64,000 nucleotides of DNA from contig JBEANL010000002.1 of the NCBI GenBank assembly GCA_041165405.1, positions 1 to 64,000 on the forward strand. Reading direction: 5' to 3'. Origin of the DNA: Methylopumilus sp009926035. Its GTDB lineage: Bacteria > Pseudomonadota > Gammaproteobacteria > Burkholderiales > Methylophilaceae. Below the pieces are notes generated by a model that ran no database searches, was not told the DNA's origin, and worked only from the letters and a program-made list of their open reading frames with translations. Positions 26,347 through 35,125 of this stretch are shown here, one piece after another; position 1 is the first letter of the stretch; every line of letters begins with the position of its first letter. Both the position numbers and the translations under genes were made by a program.

Positions 26347-27246
26347 ATGACACTAAGTGAACTAAGATTTGTGGTGGCTGTAGCTAAAGAAAAAAACTTT
26401 AGGCGCGCAGCAAGTAAATGTTTTGTGAGCCAGCCAGCATTAAGTTTAGCTATTAAAAAATTAGAAGAAGAGCTTAATGTTTCGTTGTTTGAAAGAAATC
26501 GTACGGAAGTCACCATTACTGAAATTGGTGAAAGAATTATTGCGCAAGCCAATATCATTTTAGAAGAAGTTGAAAAAATAAAATCATTCGCTAAATCTGG
26601 CGGAGACCCCTTAGATGGACTAATTAAAGTAGGCATGATCCATTCAGTCGGACCTTACTTGTTGCCACAAATTATTCCTATTTTGAGAAAATTGGCGCCC
26701 AAGATGCCATTAGAAGTCGAAGAAAATATTACTTCAAATCTAGAATTGCAATTAAAAAATGGACAAATTGACGCAGCGATTGTTGCTTTGCCATTTAATA
26801 TTCCAGGCATACAAGTTTTGCCAATTTATAAAGAAGAGTTTGTAGTCGCAGTACCTAATAATCATCCTTGGGCAGCACGAAAAAATATTGACCCGAAAGA
26901 ATTAAGCGATGAAAAAGTATTGCTTTTAAATAGCGGGCATTGTTTTAGTTTGCAGGTGGTGGAGTCTTGTCCTGATTTGTCTAAAAAAGGCGAAGTGCTT
27001 CAAGGTAATTCACTCGAAACTATTCGTAATATGGTGGCATCAAATTTAGGTATTACCGTGTTGCCAAAAAGTGCAACATCAGATCGTTATCAAAATCATT
27101 TAATAAAGGTGATCCCATTTATTAAACCAATCCCTTCAAGAACTATTGCAATAGCTTATCGTAAAAGTTTTGTGCGAATGAAGGCTGTAGAAGTTATTGG
27201 TGAAGCAGTGCGATTGATTAAAACAGATACGATTGAAATGATTTAA
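26347..27246 (+). CDS. oxyR: Peroxide-sensing LysR-type regulator OxyR
   Basis: Transcriptional activator of peroxide defence. The 299 residues have an N-terminal winged HTH (about residues 5-60, RRAASKCFVSQPALSLAIKK) and a LysR substrate domain. The redox cysteines fall exactly at Cys199 (SGHCF) and Cys208 (ESCPD), the numbering of E. coli OxyR, so peroxide sensing by disulfide formation is well supported. The gene starts 13 bp after gyrB, so it may be partly cotranscribed with it. Its targets are not visible in this window. Confidence 0.93.
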   Translation: MTLSELRFVVAVAKEKNFRRAASKCFVSQPALSLAIKKLEEELNVSLFERNRTEVTITEIGERIIAQANIILEEVEKIKSFAKSGGDPLDGLIKVGMIHSVGPYLLPQIIPILRKLAPKMPLEVEENITSNLELQLKNGQIDAAIVALPFNIPGIQVLPIYKEEFVVAVPNNHPWAARKNIDPKELSDEKVLLLNSGHCFSLQVVESCPDLSKKGEVLQGNSLETIRNMVASNLGITVLPKSATSDRYQNHLIKVIPFIKPIPSRTIAIAYRKSFVRMKAVEVIGEAVRLIKTDTIEMI

Positions 27247-27248
27247 GA

Positions 27249-27278
27249 AAGAAGCGTTATATTTCAATAACGCTTCTT
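27249..27278. terminator. Bidirectional hairpin terminator between oxyR and the DUF2892 gene
   Basis: A perfect 12-bp inverted repeat (arms 27249-27260 and 27267-27278, 6-nt loop ATTTCA) begins 2 bp past the oxyR stop, between two convergent genes. The T-runs on either side are weak, so it may act partly as an mRNA 3'-end protector. Confidence 0.75.
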
Positions 27279-27292
27279 AATATGGATAGTGA

Positions 27293-27610
27293 TTAACGAG
27301 CTGCGCGTCTTCTTTTTGGAGCCGCTTTTCGTTTAGCAGCTGGTTTTTTAGCAGCAGCTTTACGAGCTGGTTTACGTTTAGCTGGTTTTCTTGCTGCGGG
27401 TGTTCTTGCAGGCGCTTTCTTAGAACCAAGACCTAAAACAGATTTGACAGGGCATGAAGATAAAACACCAGTGCCTAATAAAAATACACCAACGATTTCA
27501 TCTACCATACCATACTCAAACACAGAGTAACCACCAATTGCTTGGCCTAATACAGCTGCACCAACTGCAATACGAACTACTCTTTCTAAACCTTTAACGT
27601 TCTTCTTCAT
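27293..27610 (-). CDS. DUF2892-type membrane protein with histone-like basic tail
   Basis: The 105 residues fall into two parts. Residues 1-62 resemble DUF2892 (YgaP membrane-domain family): MKKNVKGLERVVRIAVG, two hydrophobic segments (about residues 10-27 and 37-51) and a conserved CPVKSVLG, close to the family's CPLYSLLG. Residues 64-105 are almost only Lys, Arg, Ala and Pro; 20 of 42 are Lys or Arg and none is acidic, as in histone H1-like and AlgP-type tails. The tail presumably faces the cytoplasm and could bind nucleic acid, but no function is established. It converges on oxyR across a hairpin. Confidence 0.8.
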   Translation of the reverse strand: MKKNVKGLERVVRIAVGAAVLGQAIGGYSVFEYGMVDEIVGVFLLGTGVLSSCPVKSVLGLGSKKAPARTPAARKPAKRKPARKAAAKKPAAKRKAAPKRRRAAR

Positions 27611-27662
27611 TTACTAATCCTTTTTATTAAGAGGAGTTTGCATCATAAACGAATTAAAAAAT

Positions 27663-28562
27663 TTAGGAAATACTTTTTTTCGTACCTGACATGAGAATCC
27701 AGCCTTCCCGTTCAATTGGTTTATTTAAATTAAACCATGCCCTATATATTTTAGTTAGCATTTCAACTTGTTCTTTTAATATACCAGATAACGCAATTTT
27801 TCCGTGAGGCTTGCAAGCCCTGGCTATGATAGGCGCTAAAACAGAGAGTGCGCTAGATAAAATATTTGCAACAACAATATCCGCTTCAAAGTTTAATGAT
27901 GATTCGGAATTGTAAAATTGAATATCAACATGGTTTTCTTTTGCATTATGTGTGCTTGAAATAATTGCTTGTGGATCAATATCAACACCAACAACTTCTT
28001 TTGCACCACATTTTTTTGCTGCAATCGACAAAATACCCGACCCACATCCATAATCTAAAACACGATCATTGATACTCACTTCTTTAATAAGCCATTCTAG
28101 ACATAAATGTGTTGTAGGGTGACTTCCTGTACCAAACGCCAACCCAGGATCTAAAATAATATTGATCGCGTTTGGATCGGGTATTGTGTGCCAGCTTGGT
28201 ACGATCCAAAGTTGATTTAAAATGCTAATTGGTTCAAATTGTGATTGTGTTAATGCGACCCAATTTTGTTCTTCTACAGATTCAAGTGTGTAGTCAATTT
28301 CAGATAAACCCGTCAAAGTTTTAAGTTCATCAATCACGGTGTCCATAGATATGGAGTCATCAAAAAGAGATTCAATGGTATTGTGTTGCCAGATAGTATT
28401 ACTAGGTATACAGGGCTCATCAAAAAGCGCTTCTTCATTTTCGCTATTGAGATACGAGTCTTCGATCGATGATGAAAGTGCGCCGAGTTCGATTAAAGCA
28501 TCACTAATGATATGCGCATATTCTGCACTTGCTCGGATTTTAAGATTAATCCAAGCGGCCAT
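27663..28562 (-). CDS. prmA: Ribosomal protein L11 methyltransferase
   Basis: Trimethylates ribosomal protein L11 using SAM. The 299 residues start MAAWINLKIRASAEYAHIISDALIELGA, with an N-terminal L11-recognition domain. The catalytic domain carries DPGLAFGTGSHPTTHLCLE, the SAM motif VLDYGCGSGILSIAAKK and the NILSS motif (ADIVVANILSSAL), all diagnostic for PrmA. It follows accC by a direct end-to-start junction, the usual accB-accC-prmA order of betaproteobacteria. Confidence 0.97.
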   Translation of the reverse strand: MAAWINLKIRASAEYAHIISDALIELGALSSSIEDSYLNSENEEALFDEPCIPSNTIWQHNTIESLFDDSISMDTVIDELKTLTGLSEIDYTLESVEEQNWVALTQSQFEPISILNQLWIVPSWHTIPDPNAINIILDPGLAFGTGSHPTTHLCLEWLIKEVSINDRVLDYGCGSGILSIAAKKCGAKEVVGVDIDPQAIISSTHNAKENHVDIQFYNSESSLNFEADIVVANILSSALSVLAPIIARACKPHGKIALSGILKEQVEMLTKIYRAWFNLNKPIEREGWILMSGTKKSIS

Positions 28563-29912
28563 TTATTTTTTTTGTATGCCGAGTTTTTTTTCTAAATAAT
28601 GGATGCTGACACCGCCATTGTTAAACGCAAGATCAGCCATGAGATCTAAGTGCAAAGGAATATTTGTTTTAATACCTTCTACGACCATTTCTGATAAAGC
28701 CACACGCATTCTTGCTACAGCTTGATCTCGTGTATCACCATAAGTAATTAATTTACCAATCATCGAGTCGTAATTGGAAGGCACGGTATAGCCTGCATAA
28801 GTGTGTGTATCTACACGAACACCAGGGCCTCCTGGCATGTGGAATGTAGTGACCTTGCCAGGTGAAGGAACAAAGTTATAAGGATCTTCAGCATTAATCC
28901 GACATTCAATTGCATGACCTTTAAATACAATATCTTTTTGTTTAAATGGTAATTTTTCACCTGCAGCAATTTTGATTTGCTGTTGAACAATATCAATACC
29001 GGTTATAAATTCTGTGACAGGGTGTTCAACTTGTAAGCGCGTATTCATTTCAATGAAATAAAATTCATTATTTTCATATAAAAATTCAAATGTACCTGCG
29101 CCACGATAATTAATTGTGCGACATGCTTCAGCACAGCGCTCGCCAATTTTTTCGCGAAGCTTTGCAGATAATCCAGGTGCTGGTGCTTCTTCAATAATTT
29201 TTTGATGACGACGTTGGAGAGAACAATCGCGTTCTCCAAGATATACAGCATTGCCGTGTTGATCGGAGAGCACTTGAAATTCAACATGTCGTGGTTTTTC
29301 TAAAAACTTTTCCATGTATACGGTTGGATTACCAAAAGCTGTTTGTGCTTCCTGTTTTGTCATGTTGACTGAGCCAATTAAAGCAGCTTCGGTGTGAACA
29401 ACACGCATGCCTCGACCACCACCACCACCAGCGGCCTTAATAATGATGGGGTAACCAATTTTTTTAGCAATCGCGAGCACCTCTTTTGGATCTTCAGGAA
29501 GTGCGCCATCAGAGCCGGGCACACAAGGCACACCCGCTTCTTTCATCGCATTTTTTGCGCTGACTTTGTCGCCCATAAGACGAATGGTTTCTGGACGCGG
29601 GCCAATAAATACGAAGCCGCTTTGTTGAACGCGCTCAGCGAAGTCTGCATTTTCAGACAAAAAACCATAGCCAGGATGAATCGCTTCTGCATCTGTTACT
29701 TCAGCAGCACTTATCACAGCCGGGATATTTAAATAGCTTTGTGTCGAAGGCGCTGGGCCAATACATACAGACTCATCAGATAGCTTGACGTATTTTGCAT
29801 CTCGGTCTGCTTCAGAATGGACAGTTACTGTTTTAATGCCAAGTTCGCGACATGCACGTAATACTCTAAGTGCAATTTCGCCACGATTGGCGATTAGTAT
29901 TTTTTCAAACAT
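28563..29912 (-). CDS. accC: Acetyl-CoA carboxylase, biotin carboxylase subunit
   Basis: ATP-dependent carboxylation of the biotin on AccB, the first half-reaction of malonyl-CoA synthesis. The 449 residues begin MFEKILIANRGEIALRVLRA and contain the ATP-grasp glycine loop KAAGGGGGRGMR, EAPAPGL and the catalytic segment FIEMNTRLQVEHPVTE. It lies 8 bp downstream of accB in the operon aroQ-accB-accC-prmA. Confidence 0.98.
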   Translation of the reverse strand: MFEKILIANRGEIALRVLRACRELGIKTVTVHSEADRDAKYVKLSDESVCIGPAPSTQSYLNIPAVISAAEVTDAEAIHPGYGFLSENADFAERVQQSGFVFIGPRPETIRLMGDKVSAKNAMKEAGVPCVPGSDGALPEDPKEVLAIAKKIGYPIIIKAAGGGGGRGMRVVHTEAALIGSVNMTKQEAQTAFGNPTVYMEKFLEKPRHVEFQVLSDQHGNAVYLGERDCSLQRRHQKIIEEAPAPGLSAKLREKIGERCAEACRTINYRGAGTFEFLYENNEFYFIEMNTRLQVEHPVTEFITGIDIVQQQIKIAAGEKLPFKQKDIVFKGHAIECRINAEDPYNFVPSPGKVTTFHMPGGPGVRVDTHTYAGYTVPSNYDSMIGKLITYGDTRDQAVARMRVALSEMVVEGIKTNIPLHLDLMADLAFNNGGVSIHYLEKKLGIQKK

Positions 29913-29920
29913 AAAGTAAG

Positions 29921-30388
29921 TTAGCCAATAATAAAGAGAGTTTCGCCGTATTCAACAGGCTGACCGTTTTCAACCAAGATTTTTTTAATCGTACCCGTTG
30001 CATCCGCTTCAATTTCATTGAGTAATTTCATAGCTTCAATGATACAAAGTGTGTCACCTTTAGTCACTTTAGAGCCGACATCGACAAAAGCTTTAGCATC
30101 AGGAGAAGGTGAGCGATAGAAGGTTCCTACCATCGGAGAATTTACTGCATGCCCATCTATTTTTTCTGCGACAGGTTTAGTTTCTGAAGTATTTAAGTCG
30201 GATGGAGCCGCCATTTGAAACTGAGGCGCTGCTTGTTGAGGCGCTTGTATGTAATGCGTCATTGGCGCTGCTTGATTCATAAGTTGACGGCTGATTTTGA
30301 CTTTTTCTTCACCTTCGGTGAGTTCAAGTTCAGCGATACCAGACTCTTCAACCAAGTCGATTAATTTTTTAAGTTTGCGTAAATCCAT
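29921..30388 (-). CDS. accB: Biotin carboxyl carrier protein of acetyl-CoA carboxylase
   Basis: Carries the biotin between AccC and the carboxyltransferase. The 155 residues have a charged N-terminal helix (MDLRKLKKLIDLVEESGIAELEL), a flexible linker rich in Gln, Ala and Pro (about residues 35-70) and a C-terminal biotinyl domain. The biotin-acceptor lysine is in EAMKLLNEIEA. Position before accC confirms the assignment. Confidence 0.98.
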   Translation of the reverse strand: MDLRKLKKLIDLVEESGIAELELTEGEEKVKISRQLMNQAAPMTHYIQAPQQAAPQFQMAAPSDLNTSETKPVAEKIDGHAVNSPMVGTFYRSPSPDAKAFVDVGSKVTKGDTLCIIEAMKLLNEIEADATGTIKKILVENGQPVEYGETLFIIG

Positions 30389-30408
30389 AATGACCTCTTT
30401 TTAAAACT

Positions 30409-30846
30409 TTAAGCGTTAATTGCATAATTAAGGGCTGCTATATACCCATCTGCACCTAAGCCGCTAATCACAGCGACAGCGATGTCAGAAAAATAAGAGT
30501 GATGCCTAAAAGGCTCCCTTGCATATACATTAGATAAATGAACTTCGATAAATGGTACTTTGACGGCAGACAATGCATCGCGCATCGCCACTGATGTGTG
30601 GGTATAAGCTGCCGGATTAATAATAAGAAAATCAACTTTGTCTTTGTGAAGTGATTGTATTTTGTTTACTAAGTCGCCTTCACTATTACTTTGCATGGTT
30701 TCAAGCTTAATGGACTTCGCTGAGGCTATGGTTTTTAAGACTTGATCGATGTCTTCCAAGGTTTGTTTGCCATAGTGCTGCGGCTCACGCTCTCCCAGAA
30801 GGTTTAGGTTGGGCCCATGCAAAACTAGGATTGATTTTGTTGCCAT
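30409..30846 (-). CDS. aroQ: 3-dehydroquinate dehydratase, type II
   Basis: Third step of the shikimate pathway. The 145 residues contain the type II signature LVLHGPNLNLLGEREPQHYG, the catalytic tyrosine being in that lid region, followed by IINPAAYTHTSVAMRDAL and the substrate-binding VHLSN. It heads the aroQ-accB-accC-prmA gene string, 20 bp before accB. Confidence 0.97.
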   Translation of the reverse strand: MATKSILVLHGPNLNLLGEREPQHYGKQTLEDIDQVLKTIASAKSIKLETMQSNSEGDLVNKIQSLHKDKVDFLIINPAAYTHTSVAMRDALSAVKVPFIEVHLSNVYAREPFRHHSYFSDIAVAVISGLGADGYIAALNYAINA

Positions 30847-30932
30847 GCGTCACGTTTTTTCTTGAATCTATGTAAGTTAATTTTGCCGAAAATAACGTTT
30901 TTTGTCTACAAATTAGACGAAATTAAGGAAAA

Positions 30933-31481
30933 TTAAAGACTTTTAGAGGGTTGCAATAAAGGTTTGATTGTGGCATCTAGTTGGCCTTTATGTACACGAC
31001 CAAGAATGGTTTTTTGAATGATACCTTGTGAATCGATGATTACAGTATAAGGCAAAATACCCTCATTGTTCCCTAAATTTTTACTTAGGATCACCCCTTT
31101 ATCCTCGTCAACAAAAATAGGGTATGTTACTTTTGTTTTTTTAAGATAAGCCTTCACGGCCTTTTCTTCATCAATCGCAATTCCCAAAACCACAACGTTT
31201 TTAGATTGATTCTCAACATAGAAATTAGATAATTCAGGCATTTCTTCGCGACAAGGTTCGCACCAAGTTGCCCAAAAATTAAGCACAATAGTTTTACTTT
31301 GAAATTGTTTAAGGCTTTGCGGCTTGCCTTCAGGATCATTAATAATAGAAGTAAATAGCGGGGCAGCTGAAGTAGCTTTAATTTCTGAGGGCATTAAAAA
31401 AATGCGAAAAATAGAAAAACCCAAAAAAATAATAGCAAGCACATAAATTGCTGCATGAAGAAAGCCTTTATTGATTTTCAT
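30933..31481 (-). CDS. TlpA/ResA-like periplasmic thioredoxin
   Basis: Membrane-anchored thiol-disulfide oxidoreductase of 182 residues. An N-terminal membrane segment (about residues 10-30) is followed by an AhpC/TSA-Redoxin fold with the active site WATWCEPCREE near residue 72 and the GIAIDEE segment. It overlaps the 3' end of dsbD by 14 bp, so its likely reductant is DsbD. The pair probably serves periplasmic thiol reduction, for example cytochrome c maturation. I do not assign a specific name because TlpA, ResA and CcmG overlap in sequence. Confidence 0.9.
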   Translation of the reverse strand: MKINKGFLHAAIYVLAIIFLGFSIFRIFLMPSEIKATSAAPLFTSIINDPEGKPQSLKQFQSKTIVLNFWATWCEPCREEMPELSNFYVENQSKNVVVLGIAIDEEKAVKAYLKKTKVTYPIFVDEDKGVILSKNLGNNEGILPYTVIIDSQGIIQKTILGRVHKGQLDATIKPLLQPSKSL

Positions 31482-33261
31482 GTTGAAGCGTTCTAAGGTG
31501 ATCTAACATTTGCGAAGCGTTTTTGTACCCTACAATTCTAAAAGTACGTACTTCATTATGTTGCTTATCAAAAAATAAAATTGCTGGCGGACCATAAAGA
31601 TTGAAATGTTTTAATAAAGCTTTATGTTGAGCATTGTTTTGAGTTACATCAACCTGGAGCAAATTATATTCAGAAAGATGTTCTTTAATTTTAGGATTAG
31701 TAAAAGTAAGTTTTTCGTATTCTTTACAAGAAACGCACCAGTCCGCATAGAAATCAAGCATGATCATTTTATTATCGCGTTGATTGAGTTCGCGAGATAA
31801 ATCATCAAGGCTTTGAATTTGTTTAAAAGGTAAAACAGAAACGTGATTAGGCCGAGTCGTGTTAGAAAGATTTTCGCTATAGGATACATTGATTCTTTGA
31901 AGCGTTAACCCAAAAAGCAAAATGGAAGCAATGAGCGTTACAAAAGCTGACAAATGAACCCAAGACATGGTTTTGTATTTGAAACGATGGTTTGCAAAAA
32001 ATAGATAGATAGATAGTGCTAGTAATAAAGCACTATAAGCAATTTGATCCATATTTTCAGGGAACAATGGACTCATAATAAAAAGCCCCATGGCAATTAA
32101 CATAAATCCAATAAGTTCTTTAACAATAATCATCCAGTGACCACGCTTAGGAAGCCATTGATCAGAGAAGATACCAATAAGAAGAAGCGGTATGCTCATC
32201 CCGATTGAAAGTGTAAATAGTGCTAAGCCACCTAAAATAAAATCACGCGATTGACTGATGTAAATAATTGCTCCCGCAAGAGGAGGGGCAATACAAGGGC
32301 TTAATACAAGCGATGAAATAGAGCCAATAATAAATACATTCAAATATTTTCCGCCTTCAACGCGAAGAATTGAAGTGGCAATAAAATGCTCGATAGAATG
32401 AGGCAATTTAAGCGCATATAAATCAAACATAGAAAGTGCTAGAAGAATAAAGACAATCCCCATAACAGCCATGAGCGTTGGGCTTTGTATACTTGTTGTA
32501 ACTAAATTACCTGATAGTCCTGCAAAGACACCTAGCAAGGTGTAAGTAAAAGAAACACCACCTACATAACTTAAGGATAGAAAAAAGTCTTTTAAGCGGG
32601 TTTGATGGGAGGGGCGTTTATGTGATGCAAAAATGATACTTGATAAAATAGGAATCATTGGCAATACGCAAGGTGTTAATGATAGTAGTAAACCAGCGAT
32701 AAAGAAGCTTAATAAGATAAGACCTACATGTTGTGATTGTAATAAAAATTGCATCGTATCAACTTCTGAATTAGAGCTGATTGTTTTTGATCCACCAGTT
32801 TTAATATTATCGAATTTAAAATCTTTTTTAATGGGTGCATAGCAAAGGCCTTTTGAACTGCATCCTTGATATGTCACACTTATTTCCTTTGGGGGATGAT
32901 TTGTATCATAGGGAACAGAGGCATTTAATGTATTGTGATAAATTTCTGACTTTCCAAAATGGGTGTCTATTTTAATTTCAGGAGTAGGCAAAAGTATTTG
33001 GTTTTGAGGAGCATGATCAAACTCAACTTTTAATTTATTGCGATAAAGATAATAGTCTTTTGCAATAAAGAAAGAGGTCTCAATAGATTGAGAATTTTTC
33101 TTAATGGTTAATTGAAATGCTTCATCAGGCTGTAAAAAATCATTTTTATCTTTTAAAAATAAAGATTCGTTTGCATGTGCACTATTCAGGATTAGGCCGA
33201 TAAAAAATAAACAGAATAAAATAGTTATTTTTTTTGATAAAGAAAAAAAACGGCTAAACAT
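31468..33261 (-). CDS. dsbD: Thiol:disulfide interchange protein DsbD
   Basis: Transfers electrons from cytoplasmic thioredoxin to periplasmic thiol proteins. The 597 residues show a signal peptide (about residues 1-30) and an N-terminal periplasmic domain with a CSSKGLCYAP redox pair. A membrane domain of eight or so helices follows with LTPCVLPMIP and LSPCIAPPLA, and a C-terminal thioredoxin domain with YADWCVSCKEYE. All six functional cysteines are present. A tlpA-like gene overlaps its end. Confidence 0.96.
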   Translation of the reverse strand: MFSRFFSLSKKITILFCLFFIGLILNSAHANESLFLKDKNDFLQPDEAFQLTIKKNSQSIETSFFIAKDYYLYRNKLKVEFDHAPQNQILLPTPEIKIDTHFGKSEIYHNTLNASVPYDTNHPPKEISVTYQGCSSKGLCYAPIKKDFKFDNIKTGGSKTISSNSEVDTMQFLLQSQHVGLILLSFFIAGLLLSLTPCVLPMIPILSSIIFASHKRPSHQTRLKDFFLSLSYVGGVSFTYTLLGVFAGLSGNLVTTSIQSPTLMAVMGIVFILLALSMFDLYALKLPHSIEHFIATSILRVEGGKYLNVFIIGSISSLVLSPCIAPPLAGAIIYISQSRDFILGGLALFTLSIGMSIPLLLIGIFSDQWLPKRGHWMIIVKELIGFMLIAMGLFIMSPLFPENMDQIAYSALLLALSIYLFFANHRFKYKTMSWVHLSAFVTLIASILLFGLTLQRINVSYSENLSNTTRPNHVSVLPFKQIQSLDDLSRELNQRDNKMIMLDFYADWCVSCKEYEKLTFTNPKIKEHLSEYNLLQVDVTQNNAQHKALLKHFNLYGPPAILFFDKQHNEVRTFRIVGYKNASQMLDHLRTLQHENQ

Positions 33262-33401
33262 GAAAAATGGCCTTTAAAAAGAAGCAAGTTGATTGGAGTT
33301 AAATCATCATAAAATCGTTCCTTAAGAATCATTGAATCAAGCTCTTAAGCACAACGATCATTTATTACATATAATTCTAACTAAAATCATAGAATAACCT
33401 A

Positions 33402-33797
33402 ATGCGATTACTTTTTACTATTCTTTTATTATCCTTCCCAGTCATTGAAATATGGGGCATTTTTAAACTAAGCGCTCTTTATGGATGGTGGTTTTTTCTC
33501 TATATGATTTTGGTCACTTACCTTGGTTGGCGATTAATCAAGGAAGAAAAACAATTAGTTTTTGCAAAGCTTATGGGTGCGATGGGACAGGGTGGCAATC
33601 CAATTAAAACGATGATTGGAAGTGCCCGTAATTTTTTTGCAGGTATCTTATTTATTATTCCAGGCGTGATTACAGATTTTTTTGCAATTATATTGCTCTT
33701 AATACCCATTAAAGATAAAGCTTCTCAAAATACTCACCCAACTGAAGAAGACATTATCGAAGGAGAGTATCGACGAGATGATGAGCTTTTAAAATAA
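33402..33797 (+). CDS. fxsA: FxsA family membrane protein
   Basis: The 131 residues match the FxsA family: MRLLFTILLLSFPVIEIWGIFKL at the start, a second pair of hydrophobic segments (about residues 23-45 and 75-100) and the conserved GGNP...IPGVITD pattern. E. coli FxsA reduces F-plasmid exclusion of phage T7 when overproduced, but the general role of the family is unknown. Its last base is the first base of the next gene (stop and start overlap as TAATG), so the pair is cotranscribed. It diverges from dsbD. Confidence 0.88.
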   Translation: MRLLFTILLLSFPVIEIWGIFKLSALYGWWFFLYMILVTYLGWRLIKEEKQLVFAKLMGAMGQGGNPIKTMIGSARNFFAGILFIIPGVITDFFAIILLLIPIKDKASQNTHPTEEDIIEGEYRRDDELLK

Positions 33798-34819
33798 TGA
33801 GTTACACGATAAAACTTTTACCCAGTGAACATACATTTCAAGCCAAGGGAAGCCAAACAATTGTAGAGGCTGCCATTGATGCAGGCGTGCATTTACCATA
33901 TGGTTGTCGAAATGGTGCTTGTGGTGCATGCAAAGGTAAAGTCGTGGAAGGTAAAGTGCATTTAGAAGACTACCAGTCAGCGGTCATCTCAGAAGAAGAG
34001 ATTAAAAATGGTATGACACTATTTTGTCGAGCAATGGCTTTAGAAAATTTAACCATTGAGATTAAAGAATTGGGAAGCACTAATAATATTAAACCTAAAA
34101 TATTTCCTGTGCGTGTCGAGGCCCTAGAGAAGCTTACATATGACGTGATGCTAATGAAATTAAAACTCCCAAGTACTGACAAACTTCAATTTGTGGCAGG
34201 ACAATACTTAGAGTTTTTACTTAAAGACGGAAAGCGCAGAGCATTTTCTATTGCAAGCCCCTCCCATGAATCTTCTTTAATTGAGTTACATCTTAGACTG
34301 ATTCCAGGTGGCGAATTTACAGAATATGTATTCCAAGAAATGAAAGAAAAATCTATTTTGCGCGTGGAAGGCCCTTTTGGAAATTTCTTTTTACGCGAAG
34401 ACTCTACGAAGCCTATTATTTTCGTAGCTGGTGGTACAGGCTTCGCACCAATCAAGGGCATGATTGAAGAATCTATTCAAAAAGGTATGAAGCGACCTAT
34501 CAAGCTTTATCGTGGTGCAAGAATATTGGAAGATTTATACATGGATGCATTATGCAAAAAATGGGCGCGCGAATTTTCTCATATTGAATATATACCTGTA
34601 TTGTCAGAATCGCTTATAGAAGATAAATGGGAGGGTCGCAAAGGCTTGGTGCATGAAGTTGTTTTAAAAGATTTTACAAATTTGAATGGCTACCAATTGT
34701 ATTGTTGTGGCGCTCCACAAATGGTAGAAGTAGCGCACAAAGCATTTATTGCACAAGGACTCCCAGAAGATGAGTTTTATTCAGATGCCTTTACATTTGC
34801 AGCACCCTTAAAAAAATAG
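33797..34819 (+). CDS. Ferredoxin-NAD(P)H reductase-type protein (AscD-like)
   Basis: The 340 residues begin with a plant-type [2Fe-2S] ferredoxin domain (about residues 1-90; cysteines in CRNGACGACKGK and FCRAM). A ferredoxin-reductase module follows with the FAD motif RAFSIASPS and the NAD(P) motif GGTGFAPIKGM. Proteins of this layout are often labelled CDP-6-deoxy-delta-3,4-glucoseen reductase, but in betaproteobacteria without that sugar pathway the true electron acceptor is unknown. No oxygenase partner or deoxysugar gene is nearby, so I keep the name generic. Confidence 0.88.
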   Translation: MSYTIKLLPSEHTFQAKGSQTIVEAAIDAGVHLPYGCRNGACGACKGKVVEGKVHLEDYQSAVISEEEIKNGMTLFCRAMALENLTIEIKELGSTNNIKPKIFPVRVEALEKLTYDVMLMKLKLPSTDKLQFVAGQYLEFLLKDGKRRAFSIASPSHESSLIELHLRLIPGGEFTEYVFQEMKEKSILRVEGPFGNFFLREDSTKPIIFVAGGTGFAPIKGMIEESIQKGMKRPIKLYRGARILEDLYMDALCKKWAREFSHIEYIPVLSESLIEDKWEGRKGLVHEVVLKDFTNLNGYQLYCCGAPQMVEVAHKAFIAQGLPEDEFYSDAFTFAAPLKK

Positions 34820-34835
34820 AAACAAATAGACATAA

Positions 34836-34860
34836 AAAAAGGCGCTTTTAGCGCCTTTTT
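34836..34860. terminator. Bidirectional rho-independent terminator
   Basis: A 10-bp inverted repeat (AAAAAGGCGC at 34836-34845, GCGCCTTTTT at 34851-34860) with a 5-nt loop lies between the convergent reductase gene and the Ala-rich micro-protein. A-tract and T-tract flanks make it active in both directions. Confidence 0.9.
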
Positions 34861-34880
34861 CTTAAGATACAAAAAGCTAA

Positions 34881-35042
34881 TTACTTAGCAGCTTTAGCAT
34901 CAGCAGCTGGTTTAGCAGCTGGAGCAGCTTTAGCATCAGCAGCTGGTTTAGCATTAGCAGCTGGTTTAGCAGCGTCAGCAGCGAAAGCGTTTAAAGAAAG
35001 TGCGAATAAACCTGCAACTAATGAAGCGAATAACTTAGACAT
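34881..35042 (-). CDS. Small secreted Ala/Lys/Pro-rich protein
   Basis: A 53-residue gene starts at 35042 with an AAGGAA ribosome-binding site 5 nt before the ATG. Residues 1-21 form a clear signal peptide (MSKLFASLVAGLFALSLNAFA, cleavage after AFA). The mature 32 residues consist only of Ala, Lys, Pro, Asp and Asn in imperfect repeats of the type KPAADAKAA. A TATAAT promoter element and a 10-bp hairpin leader precede it and a strong terminator follows, so it is a complete and probably well-expressed monocistron. I know no function; a periplasmic disordered polycation or structural peptide is a guess. Confidence 0.8.
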   Translation of the reverse strand: MSKLFASLVAGLFALSLNAFAADAAKPAANAKPAADAKAAPAAKPAADAKAAK

Positions 35043-35070
35043 GTAATTTCCTTAAATATTAATTAAACAA

Positions 35071-35095
35071 AATATGTATCAAAGCGATACATATT
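35071..35095 (-). promoter_or_regulatory. Hairpin in the 5' leader of the Ala-rich micro-protein gene
   Basis: A perfect 10-bp inverted repeat (AATATGTATC and GATACATATT) with a 5-nt loop lies 28 bp upstream of the ATG, inside the predicted transcript leader. It may stabilise the mRNA or bind a regulator as an operator palindrome. Confidence 0.55.
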
Positions 35096-35125
35096 GAACC
35101 GTGTATAAAGCACGATTTGATGCGC

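Noticed and set aside
34881..34990. Short repeats rich in GCAGCTGGTTTAGCA, which at first sight look like a repeat array
   Set aside because: The repeats are in frame codons for Ala, Lys and Pro in the secreted micro-protein. There are no unique spacers, so it is not a CRISPR array.
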